In this document: positions 12,501 through 25,778 of the stretch, one piece after another
Layout of the letters: each line of letters begins with the position of its first letter
How positions within the stretch are numbered: position 1 is the stretch's first letter
DNA from: Diadema setosum
Lineage: Eukaryota > Echinodermata > Echinoidea > Diadematoida > Diadematidae
Length of the DNA stretch: 64,000 nt
Reading direction: 5' to 3'
NCBI RefSeq assembly: GCF_964275005.1
Contig: NC_092689.1
Coordinates: 2,821,001 to 2,885,000, forward strand
The notes under the pieces: generated by a model
Seen by the model: the letters and a program-made list of their open reading frames with translations, nothing else
Told to the model about the DNA's origin: nothing
Databases searched by the model: none
Program-made: the position numbers and the translations under genes

Positions 12501-15500
12501 TTTCTCCAGAGGTCATCTCATTCCTGCGATGTGTGCTGGGATGCCCAGTAAGTTGGCTGAAACTTGAGACTGTGAAGCATTTTCTGTTGATGCTGTCACT
12601 TTTGCTCCTGGGGTTGTGGTGATGGTGGCAACAATAAAGAAGCTTGTGTTTAACAGAAATACTTATTTAGATGATATCTTCAGTGATTACTATGCAGACA
12701 GTATGGATACAATTGTTGTGATTTTGGCTGGAAAACTTGTGCCAGTAGAATGATGTTAGTGATGATGGTCGTTGGATAATGAAACTATTTCGAATATCTC
12801 ATCTTCATTATTTTAACCAACAACAGATAATGGTGATAGTGCTGTTGATAGCAAAGTAGTAAGATTGACAAAATGTATAGTTAATAATGCAAAGATTGTT
12901 TTCATCAACTTTGTGATTCAATCAAATTTCAGTTGCATGAGTGTGATATCTATGAAGAAAATTAATGATCTGAAAGATTTAGTGTAGTAATTTTTTTTTT
13001 ATTGACCAGAGAAAATTGACTACACATGCATGGAATGTAGATGACTATTGTTAGTTTTGCCAATTTGTTCATTTTGATTGCAAGGTTCTTGAGGGGTACG
13101 GTCAGACTGAGTCAGCTGTGATCAGCACACTCACACTTCCAGGAGATCATGCCACAGGTAGCCTTAGTTCAGTTCTAACAACAGTAGTATTGAAGTGCAG
13201 GGATTCTGTACAACATATGTAGCCCCAAAATTATGCAAATATGCTTATATGGAGTATGTTCTAAAGTGTATCTAATGTCGTAAATGTGCTTCCATGAATA
13301 TTGTTTTAATACCCACTTAAAGGCAACATTCCTCATTTGCAAATCATGTCTTAGTTAAGCCATCATGTTTAATTTTGCTGCACAAATTATTGCTTTGTCT
13401 TCCTTATATTGACAACTCTGAATTTAAGAGCTCATCTTATTTTGCAGAAAGATTGTATACATCGCACATGGAGCTGATTGAATAAATTGTATCACATAAT
13501 TCCCAAGGAATGAAGATTTGCCCTTAAAAAAGAGAAACAGGGGTCCATTTCATTTTGATATAGAGTGTTACTCTTCTCAAAAAGTCGGACTGGTTTATCA
13601 TAATAGTTCCAAGCATTCAAAATACCTGTTACAAAAAACAAACAAACAAAAAACACACACAGAACAAAAATTAATTGCATTTTGCAAATATCTCATTGCA
13701 CGAACAGTCATAAGGGATTGAATGTAACACAACCTTTAACTCAATCCTCTTGAGATGAATTCAATATAATCTAATACTGGTAAACAATGCAGCAGTGTCT
13801 ATGAAAATGCCAAACAAGCTACACACTGTATACTATGGTTTACCTGGTATATAGCCATTATACCATTGCATGATATAAATTTGATTTTACTTATTCTTTT
13901 CTTCTTCTTTCTTTTTAATCCAGGCCAGGTAGGACCCCCTCTGCCTTGCTGTGAGATCAAACTTATTGACGTGCCAGAAATGGAGTACTATGCCAAGGAC
14001 GACCAAGGCGAGGTCAGTGTAGACAATTTCCCTCTCTCCTGATCATGTCGGTATGTTTTCATAGACTTCTGTTCACTATGTAGTCTTACCATCCTCTTGC
14101 TGTCTCTCCTGTATTCTATGTAGGAGACAAATGTTCTGTCCCCCCCCCCCCTCATTTCGAATCCCCTTTTCTTGTGTATGAATACCCTGATATATACCTG
14201 TGTATACATTTGAGATGTATTAACTTCTGTGCAGATGTTTTTGTTGTTGATTTAGTTATGATGAACAGAAATTTATTTAAACTGATTTGAATTACAATCA
14301 GAAAAAAAGACGGCATTTAATTTTGTGGATTGTGCTATAATCATACCTGTTGGTAAAGCCTGTAGGCACAGGACTGCAAGTGTCTGCAAGTGAAATGTGT
14401 CTTTAAAGCCCATGGAAAAAACAAGAATGGTTGAAAAGAAGATTAAAAGTTGAAATATACCTGAAATGGTGGCTATGTATCAGATTTTTTACTCTTCATT
14501 GGCTGGACAAAATGTACTCAATATTTAGGACATTACAAGGTATGGAATTCCTCCAGAACATGCACCTTATAATATGGACACTGACACATGTACATAATGT
14601 ATGCTCTGTCCCACTATGAAGATCTGCTTCCGAGGACCCAACATTTTCCGAGGGTATCTCAACAACCCTGAGAAAACCAAGGAGGCCTTAGATGAAGATG
14701 GCTGGCTACACTCTGGAGACATCGGACATTGGCTTCCGGTGAGGAAAATGTGCTCTATTTTGATCGTCCCGTCTCTTTGGAATCTTTGGGTTGATTGTAG
14801 AAAATTTAGATGCCAATCAGAATTTCTTGATCCTCCATATGATGTGACTTGTCAGGAATAAGAAAAACAGAACATCCAATAACAGGGAAGGAATACTCGA
14901 GCATGGTCCCATCTTGCAAAGTCTGACAAATTGTGAAATTTAGCTGATTTCAACATTTGTATCCAAAGGTAGCCCTGTCTTGAATTGGGTATTAGCATGT
15001 TTGGAGAATTCTAGTTTGTGTGTACAGTTATGTGTTGACTTGTCACATCCAAGATACATAAAGTACTTCGCATACATTCAGTATTATATGGTAGAGCTTG
15101 TTCCTTGATGCAGTTGGCTTAAGTGCAGTTCAGCTTCAATGGAAGCATGGTACGGCTTCTCATGAGTTATTTGTTGTTTGGAAGTTGGCGTGTAGCATCT
15201 CAGTATATTTGTACATTTTGCATCTTACTGTGAATCTGTTTGTTATTTCTTATTTGGGTCATTATTGCATTGGTTTCTACGAAGGTGTGTTTGTATGTTG
15301 TTGTTTTTTCTACAGTTCATGCTATTTAAAAAATTACATCTGTTTGAAGCGACTATTCTTTTGATTAGCCTGTGCGACATATTGTTATTGTAGGCTCTTT
15401 TTTATCATATATAAACACAAAGAAATTGTTGTTGTGTGCAATAATCTTATGATCCGCCATGCCAAGGGAGGCAACTGTATTCTCTGCAAGGCTACCAGTC

Positions 15501-18500
15501 CCCTGAAGCTGGTAGATGAATTGAATTGAATTTGGTGTGCTTGTTTGTTTGTTTATTTGTCTTTTTAACCTGATCTTTTGACTTAAATCTCACAGAACGG
15601 GACTCTGAAGATCACTGACAGGAGGAAAAATATCTTCAAACTTGCACAGGTCAGTATAAAAGACACCAGCAGTTGTAGTGGACATTGATACATTCTGGCG
15701 TTCATGTTGTCAGTACTCAAATGGCACTCCCTATGTGTGACATTGACTCAATATTCTTTACTGTATGGAAGAGATATTTAAAGTAGAGTGTACTGTTTAT
15801 GAGGTTAATGTTGATCCAAGCAGGTGCTCTCAACAACAAATTTATAAGCCAGTTTACAGTTCCACTTTGCGCATGAACTGAAAAAGGTCATTTGTACAAT
15901 CAAGCATGTTGGTTTTTTTTTAATTCACTGAGATAAGCATCCCTGATGTAATGAGTATTCATACAACCCTTATAAATGGTGCTTATTAGCACATCCACCT
16001 GACAGCAAGCCTGGTATTTAGCAATGTTGGTAGAAAAAGTTTGTTTATGCATTCAACACAAAACAATAAAATGAATGCCTGCTGAAGTGTCAATGGACAG
16101 ACCATTCTTGTCACCTGCTCTGCGTAAGTTCATTCTTTGTTTGAACGTGAATTCCATAAATTGTGAGCATGCTTATGCATCATGCTGCTTTAAAATCCAG
16201 TGAGTGCCTAACCAATTGAGAAAAAAGAAAGGTCATTTGTACCAATGTGCCCATGAGCTAATTGTGAACTGGCTTATTTGATAAAGATATGGGGATCATG
16301 CACATGACTTTGTGGGGAAGTGATGATTTAGCAGTGTAAGATTTTTTTTTTTTTTTTGCGCAAATCAGAGAATCTGCAGAAATTCCAGTCAATTGAATAT
16401 CAAGGCCCTTTATGACACTACTGTTATACAGAGACCTTTGTGTGTGTGTGTGTGTGTGTCTTTTTAAGATAGCCCAGAGTTCCATATCTTTGATGTGCGA
16501 TACTTTCGCTACAAATACAGAAGAGAAAATAACTACCAGTATGTAAGATATGTACAAGTCTTCTGTTGACGCCTCCCCCTCCCCCCCCCCAAAAAAAAAA
16601 GAGAAAGTAGAAACAAGTGCACCCTTGAATCTTAGTGATTCAGTATTGTAAGCTATTGCAACTATTGTGACAGTTTGTATTCAATGCACACCAGTATTTT
16701 GATGATATCGTCATATTTACCAGAGCAATATCTGACAAATGGCTTTGAAACCTTTTAAAAACTTAAAATGGCACATTCTTATTAAAAACTAAAAACTAGA
16801 AGCTTTTATAATAACTTCTCTGTCATCAGGTTTATTATATCGAAGTATGGAAATTTTGAAGCCTTAAGCTATTAAATAGGGCAATAATTTAGAGAATTGA
16901 TGGGTATGTTGTTTTGGTGCACTCATTCTTGAATAAAACAAATCAAACACTGTAAAATTACACAAAATTTTCTGGCAATATCATCAGTTGGCATTGCTTC
17001 TCCTTTTCCTGTTGTTGTCAGAAAAATCTCATAGTAATAAATATCAGTAAAATCATGAGAATGCATTAACAACCCAAAGATGCAGATGCGATGGTGACTG
17101 TGGTTGAAGAGTCTCAATGTCAGCGAGTATCCTGTGATCAATGAGTTTCTGGTGAATGAGTTTGCAGTTTTTTTTTCTGGAGGGATATATTTTTGAATGC
17201 TATAAACCTCCAGAACATTATTTATGTATTTATTTTTTAATACAGGGAGAATATCTGGCTCCAGAGAAGATTGAGACAGTGTATGGGGGATGCCCACTCA
17301 TTGACCAAGTCTGGGTCTATGGTGACAGCCTCAAGGTATGACATGGAATAGATCACACATTTATAAAGGTACATCTTGTAAGTAAAGACCTTGTGGCCTA
17401 AACCGCAAGGCCTGATAAAAAGCTGACAAAGGTATGGTCATACTCTTTACAGTCATATGCTTTGCCTACGCTGTTGACACAAAATGCTTACAACTCAACA
17501 GCTAAACAAAATGCATGTGTGGAGAATCCCAGTCACCCAATCTTGTAAAGAAAAATTAAATTTAATGATCTCACAGCAATGTTACGGCATGTGTCAGGAT
17601 ATTTTCAAGATTCCACATGAGTGGTATGCCTCTGAATACGTCTTGGTATATTGATCAGGGTGCAATAGGGAAGCAAGTAGTTCAAATGAAAGTTGACTAA
17701 TACATTTTTGTGCATACATATCTTCATATTTGTTGATCAATGCGTGAGTGTGCTGTGGAAAAAGTGCAGTGTGAATTAAAGAAAAGAGAAAGAGATAGAG
17801 ACAAAGGAAACAAAGTACTTACTAATAAATGCAGTTATAATAAAATGTTGTTGTTTTTTCCTTCTAATTTTAGTCGTATGCTGTGTCAATAGCAGTGGCC
17901 AGCGCTGAGACCCTTCCACGATGGGCTTCTAAACAGGGAATCAGTGGGAGCGTGCAGGAACTCTGCAGAAATAAGGTCAAACATCACCTTGTTTGTGTGT
18001 CATATTTCTGATTTAAAAACTGCATATTTCTGCCTGTGACAGGGCTTTGCCTATCAAGGACAGTATGGTAAATGAGGGCACATGCTACTTTGCGTGCAGC
18101 TGGTGGTAAATTCTGTCAGACTATTTGCCAGTACTTTGTCACTGAAAAAGCCCATTGAGGGTTGTAAATGGTGAATCTTTGCACAAATTCTGTTCTCTTG
18201 CATAAACCAGAAATGGGTGCTACCTAACAGAGATAAAGGTAACAAGGTAATCCCATAAATGATCTATAAGAAGTAAGAGGAAACACTTTCTTGTAATTAG
18301 TTTATATTACTCATTCATCCAAATGAAATAGATTTTGTTTCTAGTCTGAGGGCATCTGATGAAATTGACCAATGACAGAACAGCTTTGATCTGTGTACTC
18401 CTTGATATAGAAATTAGTTATGATAGGTAAAAGCATAAGGGGCTATATGTTAACTGTTTTCACTGTATATAATTAATGTTCATCTCAAGAGTTTGGCACT

Positions 18501-21207
18501 GTGAAATAATTACAAGTGTTTGCATATGCACTTTTTTTTTCTTGTGATACTTATAAATAACTCCAAAGTGACTACTTTTCAAACAGAAAAGACCAATCTG
18601 AGATATCCTCCTAGGAAAACAGAGGGGGACAAGTATTTGATTTTTATACAGCATCCAGAATCTCAAATGACAATGTGTTTCCATTACTATGTATCTTACA
18701 GAAAGTAATAGATGGCGTCCTGGCAGATATGACTCGTGTAGGCAAGGAAGCAGGCCTGAAAAGCTTTGAGCAAGTAAGTTTTATCACTATTATCACACAG
18801 TTTTAGACTGTAGTGCATGTTTACATACATCAGAAATCAAGATGGCTGCCACAGTTGGTCAATCACATTTTTGTTTGTTTTCTTAATTTTTTTTAAAGGA
18901 AATTGTGAATGTCAAAGTTAGTGCATGGTGGTCACCGATTTTGAATGACCCCTAAAGAACAAGATGTCGTAATCAAAATAGACGTTCCTGACTGCAGAAC
19001 CTTGGTGAAAGTAAGGGGATTAGATCTTTGACATGCTGTGGAAGAGTCTGTATGAATGAATACCAATGTTGTTACATCCAGACTAAGAACTGTTTGTGTA
19101 TTTTTCTCACTTGCAGACAGGAATGTCCTTATTGCTGGTGGGAATAAAGAAGTACAGTACCCAGAATGCTTTTGGGTATTTTAATTCTCATTTTAAAGTT
19201 TACTCTCCTTCTGGTATATTGGCAAATTCATGCAGAACTAGTGCCACTTCTGGGTTTCAGGGTCTTCAGGGTCGTCAGGTTCAGATCTTCAGCTGACAAG
19301 CAAAAAAAAAAAAAAAAAGGTCTTCACCCCATCTTTCTCATGCCACTTGCTGGTTTCTTCAGCTAACAAGTAAAAAAAAAAAGGTCTTCAGCGAAAAACC
19401 ATGACCTTACCATGCTCACAATTCACTGTCTCTTATGTTTTCCTTTGTATGGTGCAAGAAAGTGCCCCCCCGGTTCCACCAGCCATCATGAACTAAACTA
19501 CATGGGCATTTCATGAAGCATTTTGGTCGGATACTTTTCTTACAAATTGTTACAAGCTACTGAAATCCTTGCATCCAATTGGCTGAGAGCAAATTTGTCC
19601 AACAACTTTGTCGGACAAAATGCTTCATGAAATGCCCCCAGGTCAAGGAATTACATTCTTTTTTGTAGAGAGTGTACAAGTCTAGCCTCAGTTTTGTTTT
19701 GTTTTTTTCTCTCTTGTGTATGTTAGTCACAGTATTAAACAAAAAGGAAAAATTGTAGAAATACTGAACAAAATTAAAAAGACATTGCCTTGCATTTCCT
19801 AACCATAATTTCACAATTTTCCTGTTTTCAGCCTTCATTTTGCCATTTTTGTCCCCGCCGAACGAGTTCGAGCAGGGGACTATGAAACGGGCTCCGTACG
19901 TGTGTGTGTCCGTCCGTGCGTCCGTCCGTGTGTCCGTCCGTGCGTCCGTCCGTGTGTCCGTCCGTGTGTGCGTCCGTGTGTGATCAAAATGTTCAAAATG
20001 CTACTCCTTCGCCATTTCTAATCCGATTTTGATTCTGTTTGCTTTATATGATAGCACTACATGGGAGCTTTGAAACTTCTATACAGAATTTCAATCGTGA
20101 CCTTTGACCTTGACCTTTGACCTATATTGTACATTTTGCTTCAAAATGCTACTCCTTCGCCATTTCTAACCCGATTTTGATTCCGTTTGCTTTATATGAT
20201 GGCACTAGGTGAGGGCTTCAAAACTTCTACACAGAATTTTGAGCTTTGACTTCTTTGACCTTTGACCTTCATTTTTGACCTGTATTGTACATTTTGCTAC
20301 AAAATGCTACTCCTTCGCCATTTGTAACCCGATTTCAATTCTGTTTGCTTTAAGTGATGGCACTAGGTGAGGGCTTCAAAACTTCTACACAGAATTTTGA
20401 CCTTTGACTTCTTTGACCTTTGACCTTGATTTTTGACCTATATTGTACATTGCCTACAAAATGCTACTCCTTCGCCATTTGTAACCCGATTTCGATTCCG
20501 TTTGCTTTATGTGATGGCACTAGGTGAGGGCTTCAAAACTTATACACAGAATTTTGACCTTTGACTTCTTTGACCTTTGACCTTGATTTTTGACCTATAT
20601 TGTACATTTTGCTACAAAATGCTACTCCTTTGCCATTTGTAACCCGATTTCAATTCCGTTTGCTTTAAGTGATAGCACTAGGTGAGGGCTTCAAAACTTC
20701 TACACAGAATTTTGACCTTTGACTTCTTTGACCTTTGACCTTGATTTTTTTACCTATATTGTACATTGGCTACAAAATGCTACTCCTTCGCCATTTCTAA
20801 CCTGATTTCGATTCCGTTTGCTTTATGTGATGGCACTAGGTGAGGGCTTCAAAACTTCTACATAGAATTTTGACCTTTGACTTCTTTGACCTTTGACCTT
20901 CATCTTTTTACCTATATTGTACATTTTGCTACTAAATGCTACTTCCGGCGGGGACATATATTACGCACCGCGTAATTTCTACTTTTCCTTGTTGGTTATG
21001 ATTTTGTGTTTTTGAGGTTGACTATTGTCAAGTGTGCTGAAATATTCCTCCTTGATCTCCCTCTTCAAGGTGAGGCACCTTCACCTGCACCACGAGCCGT
21101 TCGAGATTGACAACGGTTTGATGACCCCGACGCAGAAACTCAAGCGGGCTGCCCTGAGGAAGTACTTTGCTGAAGAGCTGAAGGCATTGTACCCAGATGA
21201 GAGCTAA
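3580..21207 (+). CDS. long-chain acyl-CoA synthetase, ACSL1/5/6 group (3' part, 17 exons)
   Basis: Activates long-chain fatty acids to acyl-CoA (ATP to AMP + PPi); family members sit on ER and outer mitochondrial membranes. Exons, all with AG/GT borders: 3580-3758, 4731-4763, 5550-5601, 6887-6960, 7614-7691, 8182-8316, 10522-10607, 11616-11670, 12452-12547, 13085-13157, 13924-14012, 14622-14738, 15596-15649, 17246-17335, 17874-17975, 18702-18773, 21070-21207. They join in one frame to about 506 residues; vertebrate ACSL1 has about 698, so roughly 190 N-terminal residues lie before the window. Visible motifs in order: the AMP/ATP loop YTSGTTGNPKG, split between exons 3 and 4; [24 protein letters not shown]; the FACS motif [25 protein letters not shown]; and the C-terminal TPTQKLKR with its conserved lysine. 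FKLAQGEY places it in the 1/5/6 group rather than 3/4. Only one version of the gate exon (8182-8316) was found. The acceptor at 14622 has a weak pyrimidine tract. Confidence 0.95.
4284..4585. repeat. tandem duplication of a ~155-bp unit in an ACSL intron
   Basis: Two adjacent copies start with CTCCAGATGACTTAAC at 4284 and 4439 and end with a shared block containing TGGACTGGTTTATATTCAC. They differ by scattered substitutions and small indels, so the duplication is not very recent. Confidence 0.8.
5960..6789 (+). mobile_element. Helitron-like non-autonomous element (3' end clear, 5' end approximate)
   Basis: The right end has a stem-loop (ATGGCG 6753-6758 pairing with CGCCAT 6770-6775), then 10 bases, then CTAG (6786-6789) followed by T. 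This is the canonical Helitron 3' terminus: hairpin, CTRR, host T. The body repeats blocks of AGGTCAAAGGTCA and related steps at 5972, 6118 and 6418. The left boundary was not located, so the start given is only the first repeat block. Confidence 0.55.
8337..8612. repeat. 7-bp satellite (TATATTA)n, left block
   Basis: About 275 bp of near-perfect 7-bp units. It produces long apparent reading frames of Tyr/Ile/Leu in all plus frames, which are artefacts. It lies just after the ACSL exon ending at 8316, so the intron begins almost directly with satellite. Confidence 0.95.
8613..9476. mobile_element. ~860-bp TIR element inside a 7-bp satellite
   Basis: The left end (GAGAATGAGAAGGGCGTTAA from 8624) is mirrored by the right end, whose complement reads GAGAATGATAAGGGCGTTAA (ending 9464). 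Weaker similarity extends outward to about 8613 and 9476. Internal G/C homopolymers flank inverted GCGGAATCCGCC-type blocks. No coding capacity. The same kind of 7-bp satellite lies on both sides. Confidence 0.7.
9477..9632. repeat. 7-bp satellite (CATATTA)n, right block
   Basis: Units of CATATTA/TATATTA continue the satellite found left of the element at 8613-9476, with C replacing T in many units. Confidence 0.9.
10295..10389. mobile_element. 95-bp MITE
   Basis: Terminal inverted repeats CTTAACCC(G/A)TTGAGGAC match at 16 of 17 positions. It lies in the ACSL intron before the exon at 10522. A related, more diverged copy lies at 12271-12363. Confidence 0.7.
12271..12363. mobile_element. diverged copy of the TTAACCC MITE
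   Basis: The left end TTAAGCCATTGACGA is mirrored by AACCCGTTGAAGA read from the right. Length and ends resemble the element at 10295-10389. Confidence 0.5.
19502..19639. mobile_element. MITE with GGGCATTTCATGAAGC termini
   Basis: About 25-bp inverted repeats (GGGCATTTCATGAAGCATTTTG at the left, its complement at 19617-19638) enclose roughly 90 bp with no coding capacity. It lies in the last ACSL intron. Confidence 0.7.
19850..20980 (+). mobile_element. Helentron/pearl-like element with 158-bp tandem core
   Basis: Inverted repeats TGTCCCCGCCG (19850-19860) and CGGCGGGGACA (20946-20956) bracket a (GTCC)n-type microsatellite (about 19908-19980) and six core repeats. The shared word CTACTCC starts at 20001, 20149, 20308, 20464, 20622 and 20780, a period near 158 bp. 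After the right repeat a hairpin ATTACGC-ACC-GCGTAAT (20960-20976) follows. Subterminal inverted repeats, microsatellite, tandem core and 3' hairpin are the hallmarks of Helentron-associated elements such as bivalve pearl. Each core carries one perfect TGACCTTTGACCT. Located in the last ACSL intron. Confidence 0.65.
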
Positions 21208-21695
21208 AAAACAGCCTTTTCCGGACACACCAGTCGCGATTTTTTTCCTCTCAATTTGTCCCGAGTCTAACACAGGATGACGGAGTGATGTCATGTCATG
21301 TCAAGACATAAAACATAAAACCATTCACTAGACTTCCATTGTGGTTGCAATTTTTCTATTTTTACTGGTATTGACGTGCATATCATTTATATCATTTAAA
21401 AAATGTAATAAGATGTAAGAAAATTTTTCATATCATTATTTCTGTCAACCGAGATGAGACAAATTTTGTGTTCGTATTGTAGTAAAGTACAGAAAATGTT
21501 TTGTTTTAGTTGTGGTTGTTTTTTGTTTGTTTATGTGTTGATATTGTACGGCAAGCACATATTGGTTGTTAGCTTTAATAGGGATGTAAACAGAGAGAGA
21601 GGGAGAAAGAGATTGTACAATGTAACTGACATCAGGGCAACTTCATTAGAACCAAATTCATAATTATGACTCTGTAGGCGATAATGGTAAAGGGT

Positions 21696-21701
21696 AATAA
21701 A
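21696..21701 (+). terminator. candidate ACSL polyadenylation signal AATAAA
   Basis: First AATAAA after the ACSL stop, 489 bp downstream. Further AATAAA words occur near 21877 and 22700, so the actual site is undecided. Confidence 0.4.
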
Positions 21702-24099
21702 CGGCTTTTGGGAAATTTTCAACCTTTAAAAAATGTTTTATTATGTACGCTGTTAGAGCATTACCAATTGATGCAATAACTAATGTCAATATAGACATGG
21801 TAAACAAATATAAACTGTGCAGGGTGGTGCGTGAGTTGGGTAAGTGCATTTCATTGGTGGTGCACCATGATGGAAAAATAAACAGATGAAGTGCAGTCAT
21901 TATATGTCAGTGCTTGCCAGCAATAACCAAAAGTTGCCACCTTTTCGTAGTGATTGATATGCTACACAACATATACATGTATCCTTGCCAGAACCTAACA
22001 CCAAATCTGTCTCAACAGCATGGCAATATTTTCTCATTCTCTCTTTTCTCTTGATATTGATGCTATGTACTTCATTCCCATCACATTCTGTCAAGAAATT
22101 CTTTCTCCGTAGGTTTAGTTTCTCATTTTCCTTTCTTGTTTCCCCCTCCTTTCCTGTCATTTGTGTTTACAGTGTTTGCCCAGATTGTATCTTTTGATAT
22201 TAAGCAGTGAATTGTAAGAAAAAGATTTTGTTTTTGTTGTCAATTGGCTTCTAATGACATTATATTTGAAACTGTGAGTTTCACAGAGAGCTATGATGTA
22301 TTTCTAAATATTGACAGATATTATAGTTGGGTTTTCCAGAATATCATGGTACTTGTATGTGTTTATCTCAGCAGTTGGATATTTCAGGTATTTCCTAGTG
22401 AACCGAGTTTGCCACTCTTACAATTCTTACAGGAATGTCATCTTTCTTTCACATAGACAGGAAACATTTCTCTCATGTCACGGTTTTATCTTCAAGTTAT
22501 TGTTATATGAGTCTTGTTTTGTGACAAAGAAAGAATTGCAGTCACTACTCGTAACATTGAGTGAATATCAGTACTGGATGATGAGGTTTGCGGCTTCCAG
22601 TCAATGAATGCTGTATTCATGGGATACTGTAGAACTAGACACTTTTGCATGCATGAAACTTTCAAGACTTGCTTGAGGAGCCAAGATTGCGTGAGGAGCA
22701 AAAATAAAATGCCTGCAGAAGTGTCTGTCTACTCTACACAATGCATTGAATGCCAGTGGCAGGTCGGGAGAGTTTCATGCTGCAAAAAGGGCTGTCGGCT
22801 CCAATTAACAAAAATTTCATGGTGTGTTTCTGGTTTTACAGAAATGCCTGGAAGTGGGGCATTCTTCCAAGGGAGATATTGCTTTTAAAAGCAAAACTAA
22901 CATGAAGCGGCGAAGGAAATATGAAATTTGTAATCATGTGCCAGACAAACAATGAGAGCACCATGCAGGAAACCAACAAATGTCACTTTGTATGAAGTTT
23001 ATTCAATTTGTGCTATTTGGATTGAATCAGTCCACAATACGGGTAAAGAAACAAATTTGTAACATCCATGTGTTTCCAAATTGATGGTCTTTCAATCTTT
23101 AAATGCACAGTTATGAAATCATCACGGTTAAATTTAATGTTATAAGAAAAAAATATATATGTTGGCAGTGGAGTATTTCTACTCTTCAGTGGACGTCATA
23201 TAAAAATATTGAATAGATACACAATGGTGACACCTAGTCAAATTGATATAAACCTTTTTGTTGTATACTGTAGTCTTGCTTGAAAGTGCTCTTTGAATAC
23301 GCAGTCATTTTAATTTGTTAAGTGAGTATGACAATCATTGTATACAAAGCCTTACTTAGACATGATCATGAAAGCAGTTGCTAGTTTGCTTTTTTTTTTC
23401 ATTGGTTTGTGCACTTTTTGTCATGAATGGATGCATGAAGGGTTGTTTCTGGACCACATATCTGTAATAGTGGACACAGTAGCTCCTGGATATCCAGTTA
23501 CTGATGTAGATATAATTACAGGAGCATGCCATGACTACTTCCCAGCCTTATATCTGTCTTCTTTCAACTGGAAATATTGGATTAGTGGAAGCTTGCCAAC
23601 TTGGAAAATCAACACTGGCAAGTCTGAGATTGGAGATTTCCAGATTAATTTTTGTCTTCATTGTATTTCAGCTCAAAACGTTTTCAGACTTCAGCTCCAG
23701 AGCATATTTAGGAGGTCACCTTTCAAAGTAAAAGTGCTCTTTAATGTCATGTTAAGGTATACAAGGTTTAACTATCTATCTGGCACAATGGAGTAGTGAC
23801 GGTATTGGCAAATATACTTTTCTTTCATGTTTGTGAAGATACAAGAACTCTGCATAAGTTTCCAACTATTTGACAAACTTTTGATATTCTATTGATTTCG
23901 CCATGGACAGGTCCATGATTTCACTCAGTATTTTCTAATGGACCATTTCAACTATGTCCAATTTCAACTTGGAACAAAAAGAAAACTTAACATATTTCAT
24001 AGATAAATATTGCATCCATTCATTATTCATATTCCCTCTCATTCAGTGTACATTGGAAAACATGTATTACAGGAAAGTTCCCAGTGGTTAATTACTATA

Positions 24100-24263
24100 C
24101 AGTCAACCTTGCTTTAGTCGACCTCCCATAAGTCGAATAATCACCTATTAAAGTCAAAGGTCTTTATATTCTATTGATTTTAATCCCTCGTTAGTCGAAT
24201 TTTCTCTCAGGCGAAGCTATTAAACTTCAGTCCAAGTAGATTCGACCTAGGCAAGGTCGACTG
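24100..24263. mobile_element. 164-bp MITE, CAGTCAACCTTGC family
   Basis: It begins CAGTCAACCTTGC and ends GCAAGGTCGACTG, with TA on each side (24098-24099 and 24264-24265), as expected for a Tc1/mariner-type insertion. Most of its length is self-complementary (AGTCGAA... blocks). Confidence 0.75.
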
Positions 24264-25778
24264 TAATAGTATTAAGAATAGTGGCACATTGAATCTTAAT
24301 GTGAAGTGTGGAAAGACTAGATGCATGTAATGAGGTAAAAATATGATGAAGTAAACATATAGCTGATTGAAATAGATTCTCAATGGTCATAAATGATCAG
24401 CTGTCATAATCTTCTCTTTAATGAGAAGTAAAAAAGCTAAGCCTGTACTCGTTTAGCGAAATTTTAGAATTTCCATAGAAACTTGCTGTAAGATATGTTA
24501 GTGATTCCTGAAAGTTGAATGTTACAGTTACAAATCTCAGTTAAACATACTCTGTACATGTACATGTTTTTCTATGAAAGCTTCATGATGAATTATAGCT
24601 GGAGAAAATGAGTTATCATTCCGTCACTTTACCATGGCCTTGTGACATTGCATTTCACCAGAATGAGGAGGTGCCTGTTGCTTTGATCAGAAAGAAGTGA
24701 GAAAGATTGGAAGAGAAAAATGTTGTAGACAAGATGTGCAATTTTACAATGTCCCATTTCATGCTTATCAGCATTCAACTTTAAGATGAAAAGTGTGTAA
24801 TGCTAAGAGCTTGACACCTTGCATGTTTTGTAATTTCATATTTTCTGTATTTTGTAATTTGCAAGTGCTATGTATCTAAGTTCTTGCACATAATGTCAAT
24901 AGTGCAGTTGGGACTAGAAAGTGATTGACTATTCATTACTGGTTTAATGGGAAGTCTTAAGTGAATATATTTTGATAGGTGGCACAAGAATTGTGAATCT
25001 TTTTCTAGTTTTATATTGGTAAGATTTTCAGGTGTGTCCAGTTGAGAATACATTTGTATATGTAGGAAAATGATAAGCCACAATTTTTTTTTTTAAAGAA
25101 ACAGAAATGATATTCTAGGGAGAATTGATATCATATGAGTTCCTGAAAAGGTCTGGATGTACACATTTGAAAATGACAAATACACTGTAGATGTCAAATT
25201 TGTTTTACAAGAGAATGTTTTCAAATTCTCTTGAGTGTTGTGCATGTTCAGGTAAGTGAATGTGAAGTCTACATAATGAACTTGCTTGAATTAACAGTTT
25301 GCAGTAATTCACGTGGCACAGTTATAGAAGACTATAAGGCCCAAATTCACAAAGGTACCTGGTAGTTTAACTAAGCCCATGGATTGTGCAAATTTTGTCT
25401 GCGTAAATGAGTGTGACGGACATCCAGTAATAAACGCATGTGCATGTTAAAAGTATGCCTATTTCACACTTCTTTCTGTCCATGGACTGAATATAAACCG
25501 TGAATTTGATTTAAACCACCTTTATGAATTAGGGCTTTTGTTTTCGGGCATATACTTGTATTAGAAGCAATTTGATTAGAAGCAATTTATGCATCATTGA
25601 AATACACATACACCTGTATATTGTACTGTACTTGGGCAAAGGAAAATGTGGAACTACTGACTATGGGATCAAACGATATCAACGTGTTGACTTCAGGATA
25701 AGCATGGATAAGAAAAACATGTCACCAGAATGTTTTTCTTCTACATTTATTTGCTTGCCATCTCGTAATATTCTAATG

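Noticed and set aside
23338..23796. 152-codon plus-strand frame with a hydrophobic N-terminus
   Set aside because: A possible signal-peptide-like start (LLFFFIGLCTF) but no family similarity that I can recognise and no exon partners; could be tested by RNA-seq.
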